Positions 18,826 through 26,922 are shown, numbered from the stretch's first letter. The stretch: DNA of 64,000 nucleotides from Clostridia bacterium (GCA_017439545.1 JAFSIW010000031.1:80748-144747); one strand, 5' to 3'. A program made the numbers and translations. The notes: generated from the sequence alone by a model not told the origin.

Positions 18826-18972
18826 CGCTTGTTTACATAACAACAATGCTCATTCTCTATATTTATAGGGTGAATCAACAGAATTGAACGATTACCAACT
18901 ATATCTTGTATGTCATAAATTCCATTGACGATTCATAGTCTGTAAGGACAAGATATACAAAGGATGAGTTGA

Positions 18973-19602
18973 ATGATCAAGCGATTTAATGTAATGAATA
19001 TGGAAGCAGCCCTGCAATATTTAAAACGCAATTATCTTTTTGTAGGGTTATGCCTTGTGTTACTTGTAGGCGTATTTATCGGCAGCCTCTGCGCCGGACA
19101 AACAATCGCTACGGGATCCCCGCAGCTTTCTGAATTGTTTCAAAGTTACATTGCTCGACGTGCAGCACAAGGCTTTTGGCTGAACACCCTTCATTCTTTA
19201 GCGGGACTTTTGCCATATTTGCTTTTTGCTTATATCTCCGGCTTGTTTGTTTGGGGGATGCCTGTTGTGCCATGCGCGCCATTTTCTTACGGGTTAGGGC
19301 TTGGCGCCTTCTGCGGTTATCTGTATGCTACTTATGGTCTTAAAGGAACCGCCTTTTCTTTGCTTACTCGCATACCACCCGGTTTTCTTGCAGCTATCCT
19401 TTTGGCTGTTGCAAGCCGAGATTCATTTAATTTTTCAAAATCATTGTTATATTGCCATATACGGAATCAGGCTATTGTTTTACCTCGGGATAGATTTAAG
19501 CAATATCATATTCAATATGGAATTTATTTTTTACTGCTCTTACTCATTAGTGCAATAGACAGCCTTCTATGTGTAGTTTTTCTTGATGTATTCGGTTTTT
19601 AG
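18973..19602 (+). CDS. spoIIM: stage II sporulation protein M-like membrane protein
   Basis: SpoIIM is part of the SpoIIDMP complex that degrades septal peptidoglycan and drives engulfment during sporulation. The 209-residue product has an N-terminal membrane helix (about 23-42), a polar loop, and three or four further helices including the family core GLGLGAFCGYLYATYGLKG followed by a PPG motif (RIPPGFLAAILLAVASRD). ATG 18973 follows AAAGGATGAG. The gene lies directly before xerD, as spoIIM lies near xerD (ripX) in Bacillus, which supports the call. Confidence 0.82.
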   Translation: MIKRFNVMNMEAALQYLKRNYLFVGLCLVLLVGVFIGSLCAGQTIATGSPQLSELFQSYIARRAAQGFWLNTLHSLAGLLPYLLFAYISGLFVWGMPVVPCAPFSYGLGLGAFCGYLYATYGLKGTAFSLLTRIPPGFLAAILLAVASRDSFNFSKSLLYCHIRNQAIVLPRDRFKQYHIQYGIYFLLLLLISAIDSLLCVVFLDVFGF

Positions 19603-19621
19603 AATTAGGAGATAATTAATT

Positions 19622-20512
19622 ATGACGGACGTAAAAAAACAATTTATTGCTTATTTGTCGGAAACCAGAAAGGTGTCCGACAATACGTTGCAGTCATATA
19701 TACGCGATTATGACCAGTTTGTGAATTACCTAACCATCAGAAACATTGATTTGCTTGCCGTAGAAAGTGACCAACTTCAGAAATTTTTGGTCAGTATGGA
19801 AACCTCTGGTTTATCTAAAGCAACTATGACCAGAATGATGGCTACTATCCGGTGCTTCTATCGTTTTGCAATGCTGGAAGAATTGGTAGAAACCAATCCC
19901 GCTCTTGGCATTAAAATTGAAAAAGAGGAAAAGAAATTACCTGAGATCTTAACAGCCAAGGAAATCGAAAAATTCCTGGCTCAGCCCGATATTACCGATT
20001 TAAAAGGATGTCGGGACAAAGCCATGCTGGAGCTGCTTTACGCAACAGGGATTCGTGTAAGCGAATTGATTGACCTAAATTTAGATGACATTAATCTTCA
20101 AATGGGTATCCTATATTGTCGTAGTAAAAAAAGCGAACGCATCATCCCCATTTATGATGATGCCCGCCATGCCGTTGCCGATTACATAAAACGTGTGCGC
20201 AGTGCAGTGATTTTGGATTATCGCGAGCCTGCCTTGTTCACGAATATGAACGGCGCTCGAATGACTCGTCAAGGTTTTTGGAAAATTGTAAAGGCCTACA
20301 CGAAATCCGCAAATATCCAAAAAGATATTACACCTCATACCTTGCGCCATTCCTTTGCCACACACTTGTTAGAAAATGGCGCCCAACTTAAGGATATTAA
20401 GGAAATGTTGGGACATTCCGATATTTCTTCCACACAAGTATATGCCAAAGTGGTTAAAGAACGTTACAGCAATGTTTACGCCAACTGCCACCCGAAGGCT
20501 CGTCGCGCTTAA
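19622..20512 (+). CDS. xerD: site-specific tyrosine recombinase XerD
   Basis: XerD with XerC resolves chromosome dimers at dif. The 296-residue product has the SAM-like N-terminal core-binding domain (TLQSYIRDYDQFVNYL) and the catalytic domain with Arg in ATGIRVSELIDL, Lys in the SKKSER beta-hairpin, HTLRHSFATHLLENG, and His/Tyr in LGHSDISSTQVYAKV. The length is that of XerD, with no phage-type extra arm-binding domain. It starts 20 bases after spoIIM behind AGGAG. A candidate target site lies about 1 kb upstream. Confidence 0.93.
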   Translation: MTDVKKQFIAYLSETRKVSDNTLQSYIRDYDQFVNYLTIRNIDLLAVESDQLQKFLVSMETSGLSKATMTRMMATIRCFYRFAMLEELVETNPALGIKIEKEEKKLPEILTAKEIEKFLAQPDITDLKGCRDKAMLELLYATGIRVSELIDLNLDDINLQMGILYCRSKKSERIIPIYDDARHAVADYIKRVRSAVILDYREPALFTNMNGARMTRQGFWKIVKAYTKSANIQKDITPHTLRHSFATHLLENGAQLKDIKEMLGHSDISSTQVYAKVVKERYSNVYANCHPKARRA

Positions 20513-20535
20513 CCTTTGGAGGAACCACATAAACA

Positions 20536-21540
20536 ATGGGTATTTTTAACAATTATCATAAACCGGGTCCCGGTGTCAGTAAAAACCAAGCCTATCAAGC
20601 CAATCGGTTTTCTCTGTATTTTCAGTTATTAGGTCGTAAATTCTGGAATATCTGCATTTTAAACCTCACAATGTTGCTATACACACTACCGTATATCGGA
20701 TTGACCTTTGCTCTCTATAAGCTGTTTGGCTTGATTCCGTTTTTAGCTTCTGATTTCGGATTTCAATTCCGTATTTTATTAGCATTTTTACCGTTCGGAC
20801 TTTACGGCCCCGTGTTAAGCGCCTCCTTTAAGATTGGTCGCGATTTTGCCAGGGAACAACCGGTATTTCTTTTTTCGGAATTTTGGGACTCTTTTAAGAC
20901 CAACGCACGGAAAGCCATCCCACTTTCTCTCGTTAGTTACTTTTTCTTTGGCGCTTTAACTTTTGCTTTACCCGCTTACTTTTCTATGAAAGGCATTGGC
21001 ACCTACGCCTTGTTTCCGCTGTGCTTGCTTGCAGGAATCATGCTGCTTTTCGCTCAGTTTTACCTTTATACCATGGCTGCATGCTTTGACCTGTCCATTA
21101 AAGAAATCGCAAAAAACGGACTGATTTTCGCCTTTTTGTGCATTTTCCGAAATCTCTTGCTGTTTGTTATCTTCTTAGCCTTGCTCGCCTTATGTGTCGA
21201 GTTCTTATTGCTTAGTTTTCAATACAGCATTTTGTTTGGTATTTTAATGATTTTGTTGGCTTGTTTTATTCCAGCTTTCTTTGTTTTCACGGTATCCTTT
21301 GTGACCGATCCGGCTTTGCAACATTACGTGGTGGATCCCTATTATCAAGATAATCCTCAAAAAACCTCTGCGGTGCTGCAATATGCCGGTGAACCAGATA
21401 CGAAGTCCTTTGAAAATCGCGAGCCCATTCAAAAAGAATTGCCCGAATATGTGTATCACAACGGAAGAATGGTACACCGATCAGTATTGGAAAGCGATTC
21501 AGTGTTTGACGACGATCCTATTATTAAAAACAAAGACTAA
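20536..21540 (+). CDS. DUF624 (YesL-like) membrane protein
   Basis: The 334-residue product has an amphipathic N-terminus, then five or six membrane helices between about residues 35 and 260, and a polar C-terminal tail of about 75 residues with charged repeats. The loop GRDFAREQPVFLFSEFWDSF is typical of DUF624/YesL proteins in Clostridia. The function is unknown. GGAGGAACC precedes the ATG, 23 bases after xerD. It is the last + strand gene before the orientation switch and ends at a strong terminator. Confidence 0.75.
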   Translation: MGIFNNYHKPGPGVSKNQAYQANRFSLYFQLLGRKFWNICILNLTMLLYTLPYIGLTFALYKLFGLIPFLASDFGFQFRILLAFLPFGLYGPVLSASFKIGRDFAREQPVFLFSEFWDSFKTNARKAIPLSLVSYFFFGALTFALPAYFSMKGIGTYALFPLCLLAGIMLLFAQFYLYTMAACFDLSIKEIAKNGLIFAFLCIFRNLLLFVIFLALLALCVEFLLLSFQYSILFGILMILLACFIPAFFVFTVSFVTDPALQHYVVDPYYQDNPQKTSAVLQYAGEPDTKSFENREPIQKELPEYVYHNGRMVHRSVLESDSVFDDDPIIKNKD

Positions 21541-21545
21541 ATAAG

Positions 21546-21583
21546 AATCCCATCCGATAAATAATGTCGGATGGGATTTTTTA
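21546..21583 (+). terminator. terminator at the convergent gene boundary
   Basis: A perfect 12-bp stem (AATCCCATCCGA / TCGGATGGGATT) with a 9-base loop is followed by TTTTAT. It separates the + strand DUF624 gene from the - strand gene ending at 21581. Confidence 0.9.
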
Positions 21584-22675
21584 TATATAATGGATTGTGG
21601 TCATATACAGCAATTGCGGCAAAGACGGAAGTAGCGAAGGAACGTCGTACAAATTCGCCACATAATATTGACCGCCTTGACTCCAGAAAATGGTGTGACT
21701 TTGTCGGGCATCACCATTCTTTACCGCATAAAAGGTGATATTGCGATATTGATATTGCACGGCTGATTGGTCTTTCTTGGCAAGAGTATAACCCTTTAGA
21801 CCTTCAGCAAGATCAGCAAAGCATACAATCTGCAACTGAATCGAGCCGGAATATCGATCGGATGGGGTCTTTTTGTAATAATACTGATAAAACAGACCAT
21901 TATCATTCAATATAATGTCGTGCAATGCAAAGGTATCGTTACCCTCTAATAAAGAAGGTACACATACAACTCCATCACTAAAAAAGGAAACATAAGAACT
22001 GTTGATAAAGGTTTTGTTAAGCTCGGGAGGCTGTGACGGCATAGCAGCCGGCGGCGAATTCGACGCCATTAAACTATCATCGGGAGAACTTACTTCCGGC
22101 TCGACACCAGGAGAACTCACTTCCGGCTCGGCACTTGGAGGAATTTCAGAAGGAGAATCCACCTTGGATTGAGAGGAAGAGTTCCCTTTAAAACGGTCAG
22201 AATAAGTGTTATATAACCACACTTCAAATTCGGATATAGAAACGAGGCTCTTGCGGTTTACAGAAGGCTTTCGATCATAGTTCAAATATGAGTTCCCGAT
22301 CGTACCGCTTTGTTCGATTTTATTTGGCGCAGATCCTGAATCACTGACAATTGTAGAACTTTCCGCTTGGTTGACACTGCTTTCGTTGATATATGATGAT
22401 GCGATATTATGAGAGGGATTGCTGGTGGCAAATGATTGAACAGCAGAGGATGGGGGATTGGAAAGGGAAGGAGAATCAACAGATAGGGAAGGGGATGGAG
22501 CAAAATAAGCAGGGGGGCTGATTTGTAAATATGAAGCACCAAGAACGAACACAAGCAAAACACAAACCGCAGGAATTCCGTAGCGAATCCATTTTTGCGC
22601 CGTTTGCTTACGCTTATATAAATACTGCTCACGCCGCTCAAACAGCGAATCACACATTTCTTTATATGACTTCAT
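21581..22675 (-). CDS. membrane protein paired with an ECF sigma factor (probable anti-sigma/regulator)
   Basis: The 364-residue product has a cytoplasmic N-terminus of about 30 residues, one membrane helix (about 31-52) and an outside part. The latter begins with a Ser/Pro/Asn-rich low-complexity stretch (about 55-230) containing the near-repeat PEVSSP twice, followed by a folded domain of about 130 residues (from YVSFFSDGVV) that I do not recognise. Overlap of its start with the end of the sigma gene, and its topology, suggest it holds the sigma factor at the membrane; no zinc anti-sigma motif is present. ATG 22675 is used because AGGAGGGG lies just upstream. Confidence 0.65.
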   Translation of the reverse strand: MKSYKEMCDSLFERREQYLYKRKQTAQKWIRYGIPAVCVLLVFVLGASYLQISPPAYFAPSPSLSVDSPSLSNPPSSAVQSFATSNPSHNIASSYINESSVNQAESSTIVSDSGSAPNKIEQSGTIGNSYLNYDRKPSVNRKSLVSISEFEVWLYNTYSDRFKGNSSSQSKVDSPSEIPPSAEPEVSSPGVEPEVSSPDDSLMASNSPPAAMPSQPPELNKTFINSSYVSFFSDGVVCVPSLLEGNDTFALHDIILNDNGLFYQYYYKKTPSDRYSGSIQLQIVCFADLAEGLKGYTLAKKDQSAVQYQYRNITFYAVKNGDARQSHTIFWSQGGQYYVANLYDVPSLLPSLPQLLYMTTIHYI

Positions 22676-23222
22676 ATTCAAACCCCTCCTTTATCAATTC
22701 ATCTTTTAGCGATTGCTTTGCTCGATATAGTAAATTGCTGATTTGTTTTGGTGTTTTCTTTAGTACATAGCATAATTCCTGATTGGAAAGCAACTCAAAA
22801 TAAGCGAGATACAATATCTCACCGTATTGGGGCGCTAACACACCGATTGCATGGCGTAGCCGAAGCTTTTCTTCCTTCTTGATATATGCTTTTTCTAAAC
22901 TTTCAGCTTCTTGTTGATATAGAACATCCAATTGCTCTATCGGTACGTCAGCAAATCGTGATTGGCGACTGAGATATGTAAGAGCACGATTTCTACCGAT
23001 GGTATACAGCCACGTTTTAAAGGAATATTTCGGTGAATACTTGGGCTTTTTAACCAATAATACAAAAAAGGTATCTTCAGCCAATTCTTCCGCAATATGA
23101 ATATTTCTTACGTAACCGTTTAGGAATAGGATCAATCCGTCTTTGTATTCTTTTACGATCTCAACGATTCCTTGATCATCACCGGATAGAAAACGGCGGT
23201 AGTTGCCGGCACCGCGATCCAT
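22662..23222 (-). CDS. ECF-type RNA polymerase sigma factor
   Basis: The 186-residue product has sigma region 2 (FLNGYVRNIHIAEELAEDTF and FKTWLYTIGRNRALTYLSR) and region 4 (LAPQYGEILYLAYFELLSN then KKTPKQISNLLYRAKQSLKDEL), and lacks regions 1 and 3, as in extracytoplasmic-function sigma factors. It sits 83 bases after xerC and overlaps its partner gene by 14 bases. AAAGGAG precedes ATG 23222. The signal and target genes cannot be read from the sequence. Confidence 0.92.
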   Translation of the reverse strand: MDRGAGNYRRFLSGDDQGIVEIVKEYKDGLILFLNGYVRNIHIAEELAEDTFFVLLVKKPKYSPKYSFKTWLYTIGRNRALTYLSRQSRFADVPIEQLDVLYQQEAESLEKAYIKKEEKLRLRHAIGVLAPQYGEILYLAYFELLSNQELCYVLKKTPKQISNLLYRAKQSLKDELIKEGFEYEVI

Positions 23223-23305
23223 CGTAGAACTCCTTTCTCAGAAACACGCAAAAACGTATTTCTACATATTAAACCCCGAAGGATGGTTTTTATCTCACCA
23301 AAAAA

Positions 23306-24283
23306 TTATTTTGTTGTTAAATTTCCCAAAGGATTTGCTTTGGCTGCGTCTTCTAATTGCTTGTTGGACAAGTGGGTATAGATCTCGGTTGTACCGAGAT
23401 TCTCGTGTCCCAAAATATCTTTGAGCACACGAACATCCACCTGACCGTGCTGATACATCAGAGTTGCCGCAGTGTGCCGCAGCTTATGCGCTGATAAACC
23501 ACGACCGCCCAGACCGGCTTTATCCAGGTATTTGTAAACGATTTCTTCTACCATACGAGGGCTGATACGCTTCTTCATACGACTCAAAAACAGAGCGTTT
23601 TTATCTTTTACGCCGTCTATTGGTCGCACCCGCATATAAACATGAATCGCTGCAATACAAGCATCATTTAAATAGACAATTCGTTCTTTATTGCCTTTCC
23701 CTACAAGACGAAGGGTATTATCGTCACGAACGTCAGATAGATTAATTCCGCATAATTCAGAGAGCCGCATTCCGCAATTTAAAAATAACGTAAGAATACA
23801 GTAATCCCGTTCACGGTTGGGGCCATCCACCGATTGCAGGAGTCTCACAGCTTCTTCTAATGTGAGATACTTAGGCAATGTTTTTCCGATCTTTGGTGTA
23901 TCCAGCTCTTGCAATGGATTGTTATCTAATAAATGCACCTTATTGGTCAGGTATTTATAGAATACCCGAAGAGAGCAAGCTTTTCGCGCACGGGTAGCCG
24001 CATGATTGTCACGTTCATCAATGCAATAATTCATAAATTCGAAAGCATCGCTCAAGGTAACAGACGCAATCAGCGGAAGATCCACATCGACAATTGAAAT
24101 CGTTGCAAAAGAATCTTCCGATTCCAATCCACGACTGATTTTAATAAAACGAAAGAATGTGCGAAGATCTTTGTAGTACTCATCAACCGTTAATTGTGAT
24201 TTACCCTTGACAACCAGCATATAGTTTAGGAAATCGCGTAGGATTGGCGCCGTAGAGCGTATTTCTTGTGTATATTTGCCCAT
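23306..24283 (-). CDS. xerC: site-specific tyrosine recombinase XerC
   Basis: This is the second Xer recombinase in the window. In 325 residues it shows the core-binding domain (SQLTVDEYYKDLRTFFRFI), catalytic Arg in NCGMRLSELCGINL, Lys in VGKGNKERIVYL, HKLRHTAATLMYQHG and His/Tyr in LGHENLGTTEIYTHLS. It is slightly longer than Bacillus XerC through an insertion near residues 45-80, a form common in Clostridia. It lies 2.8 kb from xerD, across the orientation switch. I read it as XerC rather than an integrase because no att sites or phage genes are near. Confidence 0.85.
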   Translation of the reverse strand: MGKYTQEIRSTAPILRDFLNYMLVVKGKSQLTVDEYYKDLRTFFRFIKISRGLESEDSFATISIVDVDLPLIASVTLSDAFEFMNYCIDERDNHAATRARKACSLRVFYKYLTNKVHLLDNNPLQELDTPKIGKTLPKYLTLEEAVRLLQSVDGPNRERDYCILTLFLNCGMRLSELCGINLSDVRDDNTLRLVGKGNKERIVYLNDACIAAIHVYMRVRPIDGVKDKNALFLSRMKKRISPRMVEEIVYKYLDKAGLGGRGLSAHKLRHTAATLMYQHGQVDVRVLKDILGHENLGTTEIYTHLSNKQLEDAAKANPLGNLTTK

Positions 24284-24331
24284 TTTATGTTAACCCCTTC
24301 CCTTAATTGCGGAAAATATTGATTTTCTTCA

Positions 24332-24360
24332 ATTATACCATGATTTTTGAGGATTGTCAA
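24332..24360 (-). promoter_or_regulatory. promoter of xerC
   Basis: On the - strand a consensus TTGACA (24360-24355), 17 bases and a consensus TATAAT (24337-24332) lie about 50 bases upstream of xerC. It may also serve the sigma factor gene downstream. Confidence 0.9.
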
Positions 24361-24730
24361 GGATATACCCTACTTTTTTACTACGTCGGAGAATTTCTGA
24401 GTTTAGATAAATACTGCTTTATTACAGGAATGCATTAAAAACTTTATAGCTAACGATAGCATTCGTTTAAGCAGCGCAGATTAAAAACTCCATCAATCTA
24501 CAGAGTTTAAAACGATGCATCGTTCATCAGAAAAAAACTGAACGAATCAATTGATCCGAATTTACCCTACTATTTAAATTAAACAGAATTATTAATTTCG
24601 CCTTGTAATCACACAAATGAAAGCCATACATAGTTGACGGTGGTTTTTATCAAGCTTATCCTTGCACTTGCATATTATCTGATCTGTTAATAACAGATTT
24701 TCCGAATTTAACTATTCGTTTACAAATCAA

Positions 24731-24774
24731 AAGCACAACGCTTCCCCGTTATGTCAGTAGAAAGCATTGTGCTT
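24731..24774 (-). terminator. terminator after radA
   Basis: On the - strand, AAGCACAATGCTT pairs with AAGCGTTGTGCTT (one T-G pair) and is followed by TTGATTTG. It lies just after the radA stop. Confidence 0.82.
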
Positions 24775-24780
24775 AAATGA

Positions 24781-26163
24781 TTAAAAGTTTTCCGCAATTC
24801 GTTCATAGGCTTCTCGAATGTTTTTTACACCCATAACCTCGATTCCCGGAATCGTTTCTTGTAAACTCTTAAGATTATTATACGGCAGAATACACCGTTT
24901 AAATCCCAGGCGAGCTGCTTCGGCTACTCGGGCCTTTGCACTGTTTACCGCGCGAATCTCACCCGCTAAACCTATTTCTCCAAATGCGATTACATCTTCA
25001 GGCATTGGCTTGTCCTTTAATCCTGAAACTAAAGCCATAGCTACCGTCAGATCAGCAGCCGGTTCGTCCAGACGCAGTCCGCCGATTACGTTCACGTATA
25101 CGTCCAAATTGGAAAAGAAATAGCCACCTCGCTTTTCCAACACGGCTAAAATAAGATTCATTCGGTTATAGTCAAAGCCGGTGCACATACGTCGCGGATT
25201 ACCAAAAGGTGTAGTTGAGACCAAACCCTGCACCTCAGCTAAAATGGGACGCGAGCCTTCCATGACACAGGCCACGCACGTACCGGCAACATTCTTGGGG
25301 CGCCCGGAGAGCATCATTAATGAAGGGTTTTCCACTTCATAAAGTCCCCTATCCCCCATTTCAAATACACCAATCTCATTGGTAGAGCCAAAACGGTTTT
25401 TAACTGCACGCAAAATACGGTATGACATATTTCGCTCACCCTCAAAGTAAAGCACTGCATCTACAATGTGTTCCAGCACTTTGGGTCCTGCAATCGCACC
25501 GTCCTTATTCACGTGACCAACAATGAAGAACGGGATTTCCATCAATTTAGCAACCCGCAAAAAAGCATTGGTACACTCACGGATTTGTGTAACGCTTCCG
25601 GGAGAAGAATTTAACGGCTCCAGATTCATAGTTTGGATAGAGTCAACAATGACAAGATCGGGAGAAAGAGTTTGAATATAACTCAATATACCTTCCACAT
25701 CTGTATCGCACAATACGTACAACTGCTCACTGTTAACTCCTAAACGAGAGGCTCTCAGTTTGATTTGCCGCTGAGATTCCTCACCCGAAACATAAAGAAT
25801 TTTAAGTTGTGATAATTGTTGGCAAACCTGAAGCATAATCGTAGATTTGCCGATGCCGGGATCACCGGATACCAACATAACCGCACCCTTGACAATGCCA
25901 CCACCCAGAACGCGATCCAACTCATTGAGCCCTGTTTGGTAGCGAAACTCTTTGGTAGTATCGATCTCATTCATTGCAACCGCCTGTAAAGACGAGCTCG
26001 TTTTTCTAAATGCATTCGCAGATTTTGTTGTTTTGGACTGTGAAATCTGCACTTGCTCTTCCATTGTGTTCCAGGATCCACATTCGGGGCATTTGCCGCA
26101 CCATTTTGCTGTTTGATAGCCACAAACACTACAAATGTATACTACCTTGTCTTTCGCGGCCAT
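24781..26163 (-). CDS. radA: DNA repair protein RadA (Sms)
   Basis: RadA is a RecA-like helicase that helps process recombination intermediates. The 460-residue product has the N-terminal four-cysteine zinc finger (CSVCGYQTAKWCGKCPECGSW), Walker A GDPGIGKST, the RadA-specific KNRFGSTNEIGVFEM motif, and a C-terminal Lon-like domain (about 350-460). ATG 26163 follows AGGAGGCG; a longer frame upstream has no ribosome site. cwlD precedes it by 22 bases, so they probably share a transcript. Confidence 0.95.
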   Translation of the reverse strand: MAAKDKVVYICSVCGYQTAKWCGKCPECGSWNTMEEQVQISQSKTTKSANAFRKTSSSLQAVAMNEIDTTKEFRYQTGLNELDRVLGGGIVKGAVMLVSGDPGIGKSTIMLQVCQQLSQLKILYVSGEESQRQIKLRASRLGVNSEQLYVLCDTDVEGILSYIQTLSPDLVIVDSIQTMNLEPLNSSPGSVTQIRECTNAFLRVAKLMEIPFFIVGHVNKDGAIAGPKVLEHIVDAVLYFEGERNMSYRILRAVKNRFGSTNEIGVFEMGDRGLYEVENPSLMMLSGRPKNVAGTCVACVMEGSRPILAEVQGLVSTTPFGNPRRMCTGFDYNRMNLILAVLEKRGGYFFSNLDVYVNVIGGLRLDEPAADLTVAMALVSGLKDKPMPEDVIAFGEIGLAGEIRAVNSAKARVAEAARLGFKRCILPYNNLKSLQETIPGIEVMGVKNIREAYERIAENF

Positions 26164-26185
26164 TATAACGCCTCCTCTTCCCTTT

Positions 26186-26887
26186 TTAGGAATCATATGA
26201 TAACAGACCCATTACAATACAAAAAGCCATTTTGGTCTGATATTCTTCATTTTTAAGCAAGGATAATTCCTTGGTATTTGACATAAACCCACATTCCACC
26301 ATAACGGCGGGCTTTGTGCATTGGTTAAGCAAAAAAATCTCCGAACCAACTGTTTTAATACTGCGTCTATTTGTCGGCTGTAACAATCGTGCAACCGCAG
26401 ATTGGATAGACTGTGCCAATCGCTGGTTATCCGGATGATTGCGTGCAAAAAACACCTGCGTACCGCTATACTGCGCGTGGTCATAATAATTTTGATGAAT
26501 GCTAAGCAATATACAAGCATTTTCTTTTTCTACTAAATCCAGTCGAGCAGAAAGATCATTTCGTTTTTTCTGTCGAATGGTGGTTTCGTTCCCGCTTATC
26601 AACAGCTCATCTGCCTCTCGCGTCATAACCGACTTGTAACCGAGAGCGGTTAGGATTTCTTTTACCTTATATGAAATAGATAGGTTAATAATCTTTTCGG
26701 GCGTTCCGTCTTTCCCGGATGCTCCGCTGTCAATTCCACCATGGCCTGCATCAATAATGATGGTTGGCCGCTGTCGATTTGGTTGAGAGTTCGTTGGAAG
26801 TGTCTGATAATCCTTTCCGCATATCAATGTTGCGCCGCAAATCAGCAATACAGCACACACCACACTGATCCATCTTCTGATTAACAA
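26186..26887 (-). CDS. cwlD: N-acetylmuramoyl-L-alanine amidase, CwlD-like
   Basis: Amidases of this type cut peptide stems from muramic acid; CwlD prepares muramic-delta-lactam in the spore cortex. The product has an N-terminal membrane anchor/signal (ISVVCAVLLICGATLIC) and an Amidase_3 domain with zinc ligands in IIIDAGHGGIDSG, the Glu in TPEKIINLS, SIHQNYY, and the catalytic Glu in PAVMVECGFMSN. The start is uncertain: GTG 26896 has GAGG touching it, so TTG 26887, six bases after GAGGTG, is preferred. A hairpin (26886-26922) covers this site. Confidence 0.82.
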   Translation of the reverse strand: MLIRRWISVVCAVLLICGATLICGKDYQTLPTNSQPNRQRPTIIIDAGHGGIDSGASGKDGTPEKIINLSISYKVKEILTALGYKSVMTREADELLISGNETTIRQKKRNDLSARLDLVEKENACILLSIHQNYYDHAQYSGTQVFFARNHPDNQRLAQSIQSAVARLLQPTNRRSIKTVGSEIFLLNQCTKPAVMVECGFMSNTKELSLLKNEEYQTKMAFCIVMGLLSYDS

Positions 26888-26922
26888 AGCGATCACCTCA
26901 ACAAAGTGTATGTGATCGCTTT
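26886..26922 (-). promoter_or_regulatory. hairpin covering the cwlD ribosome site and start
   Basis: On the - strand, AAAGCGATCAC and GTGATCGCTTT are perfect 11-bp partners with a 15-base loop. The 3' arm includes most of the Shine-Dalgarno region and both possible start codons of cwlD. There is no U-tract after it (GTTAATC), so it is a poor terminator and a better candidate for translational masking. Confidence 0.6.

Larger units (their letters stand above)
18624..18841. repeat. array of GTTTACATAAC-type repeats (XerD-arm-like half-sites)
   Basis: Copies: palindrome GTTTACGTAAAC (18624-18635), GTTTACATAAT (18638-18648), GTTAACATAAC (18658-18668), GTTTACATAAC (18672-18682), GTTTAC inside GTGTTTACGG (18687-18692), GTTTACATAAC (18831-18841). 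The two full copies are identical over 11 bases. A larger inverted repeat ATATTATGT...ACATAATAT (18615-18650) surrounds the palindrome. The spacing is irregular, so this is not a CRISPR array; protein-binding half-sites are the likely reading. Confidence 0.8.
18577..18972 (+). other. 396-base intergenic region rich in repeats, promoter and hairpins
   Basis: No gene is supported here. The stretch holds the GTTTACATAAC-type repeats and candidate dif site (18624-18692 and 18831-18841), a promoter (18726-18754) with a terminator 40 bases after it (18795-18825), and a 10-bp inverted repeat just before the spoIIM ribosome site (18900-18957). All are listed separately. Confidence 0.8.
24284..24780. 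other. AT-rich intergenic region between xerC and radA
   Basis: About 500 bases with no supported gene. It contains the xerC promoter and the radA terminator (both listed), a perfect 14-bp palindrome AACGATGCATCGTT (24511-24524), a short hairpin AAACTC/GAGTTT (24485-24508), and ATCTGTTA/TAACAGAT (24682-24698) followed by TTTTCC. A weak + strand promoter TTGACG-17-TATCCT (24634-24662) precedes that last hairpin, so a very short RNA is possible. Otherwise I see nothing. Confidence 0.6.

Noticed and set aside
18615-18841. The repeats at 18.6 kb as a CRISPR array
   Set aside because: The units are only 11-12 bases, irregularly spaced, in both orientations, with no unique spacers of constant length and no cas genes.
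19622-24283. The two tyrosine recombinases as phage or island integrases
   Set aside because: Lengths and motifs fit XerD and XerC, no phage, att or transfer genes lie near, and the context (spoIIM, radA) is chromosomal core.
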